Below, one piece after another: positions 52,334-54,570 of a stretch of DNA of 54,570 bases (positions within the stretch are counted from its first letter, which is position 1; every line of letters starts with the position of its first letter). The stretch spans positions 1-54,570 of the forward strand of contig DYSN01000011.1 of NCBI GenBank assembly GCA_020718205.1, in the 5' to 3' direction. A program made the position numbers and the translations under genes. A model generated the notes under the pieces. The model searched no databases and was not told where the DNA came from. It saw only the letters and a program-made list of their open reading frames with translations. The DNA comes from Draconibacterium orientale (lineage in GTDB: Bacteria; Bacteroidota; Bacteroidia; Bacteroidales; UBA12170).

Positions 52334-52627
52334 ATGAAAGTAGACATTCAATCCATTCACTTTGATGCTGACCAAAAACTAGAAACGTACATCAATAGTA
52401 AGGTTTCCAAGCTCAATACCTTTTACGAACCCATACTTGGAGTTAGTGTCAATTTGCACCTGGATAAATCAGATAGAAGAGAAAATAAAGTGGCCGAAGT
52501 CAAAGTTTTAGTAAATGGAAACGAAATGTTTTCGAAAAGACAGTCAGCCAGTTTTGAAGATGCCTTTGAGCAATCTTATGAGGCAGTTAAAAATCAGTTA
52601 ATTAAACATAAAGAAAAGATAAGATAA
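52334..52627 (+). CDS. hpf: Ribosome hibernation-promoting factor (short HPF/RaiA family)
   Basis: The 97-residue product is the short HPF/YfiA domain: VDIQSIHFDADQKLETYI at the start, VSVNLHLDKSDRRENK in the middle. It binds the small ribosomal subunit in the decoding region in slow growth and blocks translation. No C-terminal dimerisation domain of long HPF is present. It is preceded by a strong Shine-Dalgarno and lies in an operon with xerC, after rpsU. A terminator hairpin follows at 52682. Confidence 0.92.
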   Translation: MKVDIQSIHFDADQKLETYINSKVSKLNTFYEPILGVSVNLHLDKSDRRENKVAEVKVLVNGNEMFSKRQSASFEDAFEQSYEAVKNQLIKHKEKIR

Positions 52628-52652
52628 TGAAATAAAAAAAATATTTAAAAAT

Positions 52653-52684
52653 CTTTGTTATTTAGAGTAGAGTTTATATTTTTG
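52653..52684 (+). promoter_or_regulatory. Promoter of the tRNA-tuf operon
   Basis: TTTG at 52653-52656, a 19-nt spacer and TATTTTTTG at 52676-52684 (one T longer than TAnnTTTG). The expected start is near 52691. Its -7 region lies inside the 5' arm of the hairpin at 52682-52712. Confidence 0.65.
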
Positions 52685-52720
52685 CAGTCCTTTTTTAAAG
52701 AAGGGACTGCAACTTTTTTT
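52682..52720 (+). terminator. Terminator after hpf, interleaved with the tRNA promoter
   Basis: TTGCAGTCC at 52682-52690 pairs with GGACTGCAA at 52704-52712 and can extend by three pairs, and C plus seven Ts follow. It should end transcripts from hpf. A transcript started at about 52691 would lack the 5' arm and so escape it. Confidence 0.8.
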
Positions 52721-52765
52721 GCGGTAAGTTCATTGAAATGTTTTCAATCAATAAATTCACGAGAA

Positions 52766-52839
52766 GCCGATGTAGCTCAGTTGGCCAGAGCAGCTGATTT
52801 GTAATCAGCTGGTCGGGGGTTCGAATCCCTCCATCGGCT
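52766..52839 (+). tRNA. tRNA-Thr (anticodon TGT)
   Basis: The 74-nt cloverleaf has acceptor GCCGATG pairing with CATCGGC, a D-arm GCTC..GAGC, anticodon stem GCTGA/TCAGC with loop TTTGTAA giving anticodon TGT at 52800-52802, and T-loop TTCGAAT. Discriminator T. The CCA end is not encoded. Confidence 0.97.
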
Positions 52840-52849
52840 CGAAAATATT

Positions 52850-52931
52850 GGGGAGATTCCAGAGCGGCCAAATGGGGCAGACTGTAAATCTGTTGGTGAC
52901 ACCTTCGGAGGTTCGAATCCTCCTCTCCCCA
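52850..52931 (+). tRNA. tRNA-Tyr (anticodon GTA)
   Basis: The 82-nt type II tRNA with a long variable arm has acceptor GGGGAGA pairing with TCTCCCC, loop CTGTAAA with anticodon GTA at 52884-52886 and T-loop TTCGAAT. Discriminator A. CCA is not encoded. It lies 10 nt after tRNA-Thr. Confidence 0.97.
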
Positions 52932-53007
52932 CACATTATTCATCGTATTTTCTCTACAGAGGATAGATGAAGAACGGAAATTTTTACCATTGAATTTAAA
53001 GATTATT

Positions 53008-53080
53008 GCGGGAGTAGCTCATTTGGTAGAGCGAAAGCCTTCCAAGCTTTAGGTGGCGGGTTCGAGCCCCGTCTCCCGCT
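53008..53080 (+). tRNA. tRNA-Gly (anticodon TCC)
   Basis: The 73-nt cloverleaf has acceptor GCGGGAG pairing with CTCCCGC, anticodon stem AAAGC/GCTTT with loop CTTCCAA, giving TCC at 53041-53043. Discriminator T. CCA is not encoded. Confidence 0.97.
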
Positions 53081-53100
53081 CTTTTTTTATTAATATTAAA

Positions 53101-53172
53101 GCCGATGTAGCTCAGTGGTAGAGCGTTTCCTTGGTAAGGAAGAGGTCACGAGTTCAACTCTCGTCATCGGCT
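53101..53172 (+). tRNA. tRNA-Thr (anticodon GGT)
   Basis: The 72-nt cloverleaf shares acceptor GCCGATG and the next bases with the tRNA-Thr at 52766. The anticodon loop TTGGTAA gives GGT at 53133-53135. Discriminator T. CCA is not encoded. It lies 48 nt before tuf. Confidence 0.97.
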
Positions 53173-53220
53173 CAAACAATAAATAACAATTTAATTTCAT
53201 TATTTTTAATTAATTTCGAT

Positions 53221-54408
53221 ATGGCTAAAGAAAAATTTGATAGGTCGAAAGAACACGTTAACATCGGTACTATCGGCCACGTGGATCACGGTAAAACTAC
53301 CTTAACTGCTGCTATTACAGTAGTGTTGGCTGAAAAAGGTCTGGCTGAAATCAAATCATTTGATTCGATTGACAATGCTCCTGAAGAAAGAGAAAGAGGT
53401 ATTACCATTAATACTGCCCACGTAGAGTACCAAACTGCAACCCGTCACTATGCGCACGTTGACTGTCCCGGTCACGCTGACTACGTTAAAAACATGGTAA
53501 CAGGTGCTGCCCAAATGGACGGCGCTATCATTGTAGTTGCTGCAACTGATGGTCCAATGCCTCAAACCCGTGAGCACATTCTTTTGGCTCGTCAGGTAGG
53601 TGTGCCTCGTTTGGTTGTATTCATGAACAAAGTTGACATGGTTGATGACCCAGAGTTATTGGAACTTGTTGAAATGGAAATCAGAGAATTACTCGATTTC
53701 TACAAATTCGACGGCGACAATACCCCAGTTATCCAGGGTTCTGCTTTAGGTGGCTTGAATAAAGAACCTAAATGGATGGAAAAGATTATGGATTTAATGG
53801 ACGCTTGCGACACCTGGATTCCACTTCCTGAAAGAGATCAGGATAAACCATTCCTGATGCCAGTTGAGGACGTTTTCTCAATCACCGGTCGTGGTACTGT
53901 AGCTACAGGTAGAATTGAAACTGGTATTATTCACACTGGTGATACAGTTGATATCATTGGTATGGGTGCCGAAAAATTAAAGTCTGTTGTAACTGGTGTT
54001 GAAATGTTCCGCAAAATCCTTGACGAAGGTAGAGCTGGCGATAACGCTGGTCTTCTTTTAAGAGGTATTGACAAGGATCAAATCAGAAGAGGTATGGTTA
54101 TTGCAGCTACCGGTTCAGTAACTCCTCACGCTCACTTTAATGCTGAAGTTTATATCCTGAAAAAAGAAGAAGGTGGTCGTCATACCCCATTCCACAATAA
54201 GTATCGTCCTCAGTTCTATTTTAGAACAACCGACGTAACTGGCGAAATTATGTTACCTGAAGGAGTAGAAATGGTTATGCCTGGTGATAACTTAACTGTT
54301 GAAGTTAAGTTGATTAGCAAGATTGCCATGACCAAAGGTTTACGTTTTGCTATCCGTGAAGGTGGTAGAACCGTAGGTGCTGGTCAGGTAACTAATATTC
54401 TAGACTAA
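53221..54408 (+). CDS. tuf: Elongation factor Tu
   Basis: EF-Tu brings aminoacyl-tRNA to the ribosome with GTP. The 395-residue product has G1 [10 protein letters not shown]3 [13 protein letters not shown]4 NKVDMVDD and the switch segment [14 protein letters not shown]. Length and motifs are normal for the family. I chose ATG 53221 ([16 protein letters not shown]); the upstream extension runs back into tRNA-Thr and is not coding. Codon use is smoother than in neighbouring genes, as expected for high expression. tRNA-Trp follows. Confidence 0.98.
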   Translation: MAKEKFDRSKEHVNIGTIGHVDHGKTTLTAAITVVLAEKGLAEIKSFDSIDNAPEERERGITINTAHVEYQTATRHYAHVDCPGHADYVKNMVTGAAQMDGAIIVVAATDGPMPQTREHILLARQVGVPRLVVFMNKVDMVDDPELLELVEMEIRELLDFYKFDGDNTPVIQGSALGGLNKEPKWMEKIMDLMDACDTWIPLPERDQDKPFLMPVEDVFSITGRGTVATGRIETGIIHTGDTVDIIGMGAEKLKSVVTGVEMFRKILDEGRAGDNAGLLLRGIDKDQIRRGMVIAATGSVTPHAHFNAEVYILKKEEGGRHTPFHNKYRPQFYFRTTDVTGEIMLPEGVEMVMPGDNLTVEVKLISKIAMTKGLRFAIREGGRTVGAGQVTNILD

Positions 54409-54448
54409 GATTTATAAAATAAATATTGAAATTAAAGTGATATCAAGG

Positions 54449-54470
54449 TAAAAGCACGAAAGTGCTTTTA
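54449..54470 (+). terminator. Hairpin after tuf, possible terminator or processing site
   Basis: TAAAAGCAC at 54449-54457 pairs perfectly with GTGCTTTTA at 54462-54470 around a GAAA tetraloop. Only four Ts end it, then TCGG follows, so termination may be partial and transcription may continue to tRNA-Trp. Confidence 0.55.
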
Positions 54471-54495
54471 TCGGCCATATCAATTTGTTTCATAC

Positions 54496-54568
54496 ACGGG
54501 TGTAGCTCAGTTGGTAGAGCTCTGGTCTCCAAAACCAGGAGTCGTGGGTTCGAGTCCTACCACCCGTG
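54496..54568 (+). tRNA. tRNA-Trp (anticodon CCA)
   Basis: The 73-nt cloverleaf has acceptor ACGGGTG pairing with CACCCGT, anticodon stem CTGGT/ACCAG with loop CTCCAAA, giving CCA at 54529-54531, and T-loop TTCGAGT. Discriminator G, as usual for bacterial tRNA-Trp. Two bases remain in the window. In this phylum secE and nusG commonly follow. Confidence 0.95.
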
Positions 54569-54570
54569 CT

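Noticed and set aside
52695-52943. Open frame on the minus strand across the tRNA genes
   Set aside because: It is a by-product of tRNA-Thr and tRNA-Tyr sequence and has no protein family features.
53131-53220. Upstream extension of the tuf reading frame
   Set aside because: It runs through tRNA-Thr (GGT) and has no relation to EF-Tu; the ATG at 53221 matches the family start.

Overview
The window looks like chromosomal DNA of a Bacteroidota member, most likely class Bacteroidia. Evidence: an AT-rich sequence; many promoters of the Bacteroidota type (TTG or TTTG at -33, about 19-21 nt, then TAnnTTTG at -7); few Shine-Dalgarno sites; a type IX secretion (T9SS type B) C-terminal domain on a large PKD protein; DUF3822 and DUF2795 families; and the order rpsU - xerC - hpf - tRNA-Thr - tRNA-Tyr - tRNA-Gly - tRNA-Thr - tuf - tRNA-Trp, which is familiar from this phylum. 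I see no insertion sequence, prophage, CRISPR array or clear broken gene. The region reads as core genome with some envelope and signalling content.

Layout. 1-2336: terminator of an upstream gene, a membrane-anchored pseudopilin-like protein, DUF3822 and rsmD. 2311-4848 (minus): gamma carbonic anhydrase, coaD and a secreted thioredoxin-like protein. 4943-10802: LD-carboxypeptidase, YraN, tilS, a DhaL-DegV fusion, an OB-fold lipoprotein and a small DUF2795 protein. 10903-19025 (minus): cyclophilin, lepB, DEAD-box helicase, M49 peptidase, ComB-like phosphatase and an AsnB-like ligase lacking the glutaminase cysteine; a GT2 glycosyltransferase lies divergently next to the last.

20028-29460 is a glycogen/alpha-glucan cluster: debranching enzyme, GT4 synthase-like enzyme, GH57 amylase, and one 1411-residue protein joining a GT3-type glycogen synthase to a GT35 phosphorylase. 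A 12-bp palindrome and a good promoter precede it. 29570-33960 is a translationally coupled FIST sensor and hybrid histidine kinase. 34011-36880 (minus) holds an acyltransferase and ftcD. 37073-39200 is a universal-stress-protein / SPOR / universal-stress-protein operon, followed by a convergent lone receiver protein and htpG. 41905-45736 holds lemA, two TPM-domain genes and a second hybrid kinase. 45799-50823 holds a CAP-SPOR secreted protein convergent with the PKD/T9SS protein. 50995 to the end is the translation block.

The most useful second-look items are regulatory: a terminator hairpin interleaved with the tRNA-tuf promoter; a near-perfect Shine-Dalgarno in front of hpf in a phylum that seldom uses one; the palindrome at the glycogen cluster; and a sigma-54-like element plus palindrome before htpG. 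No clearly unprecedented multi-gene system is evident. The combinations least explained by known families are the AsnB-like/GT2 pair, the USP-SPOR-USP operon and the FIST-kinase pair.
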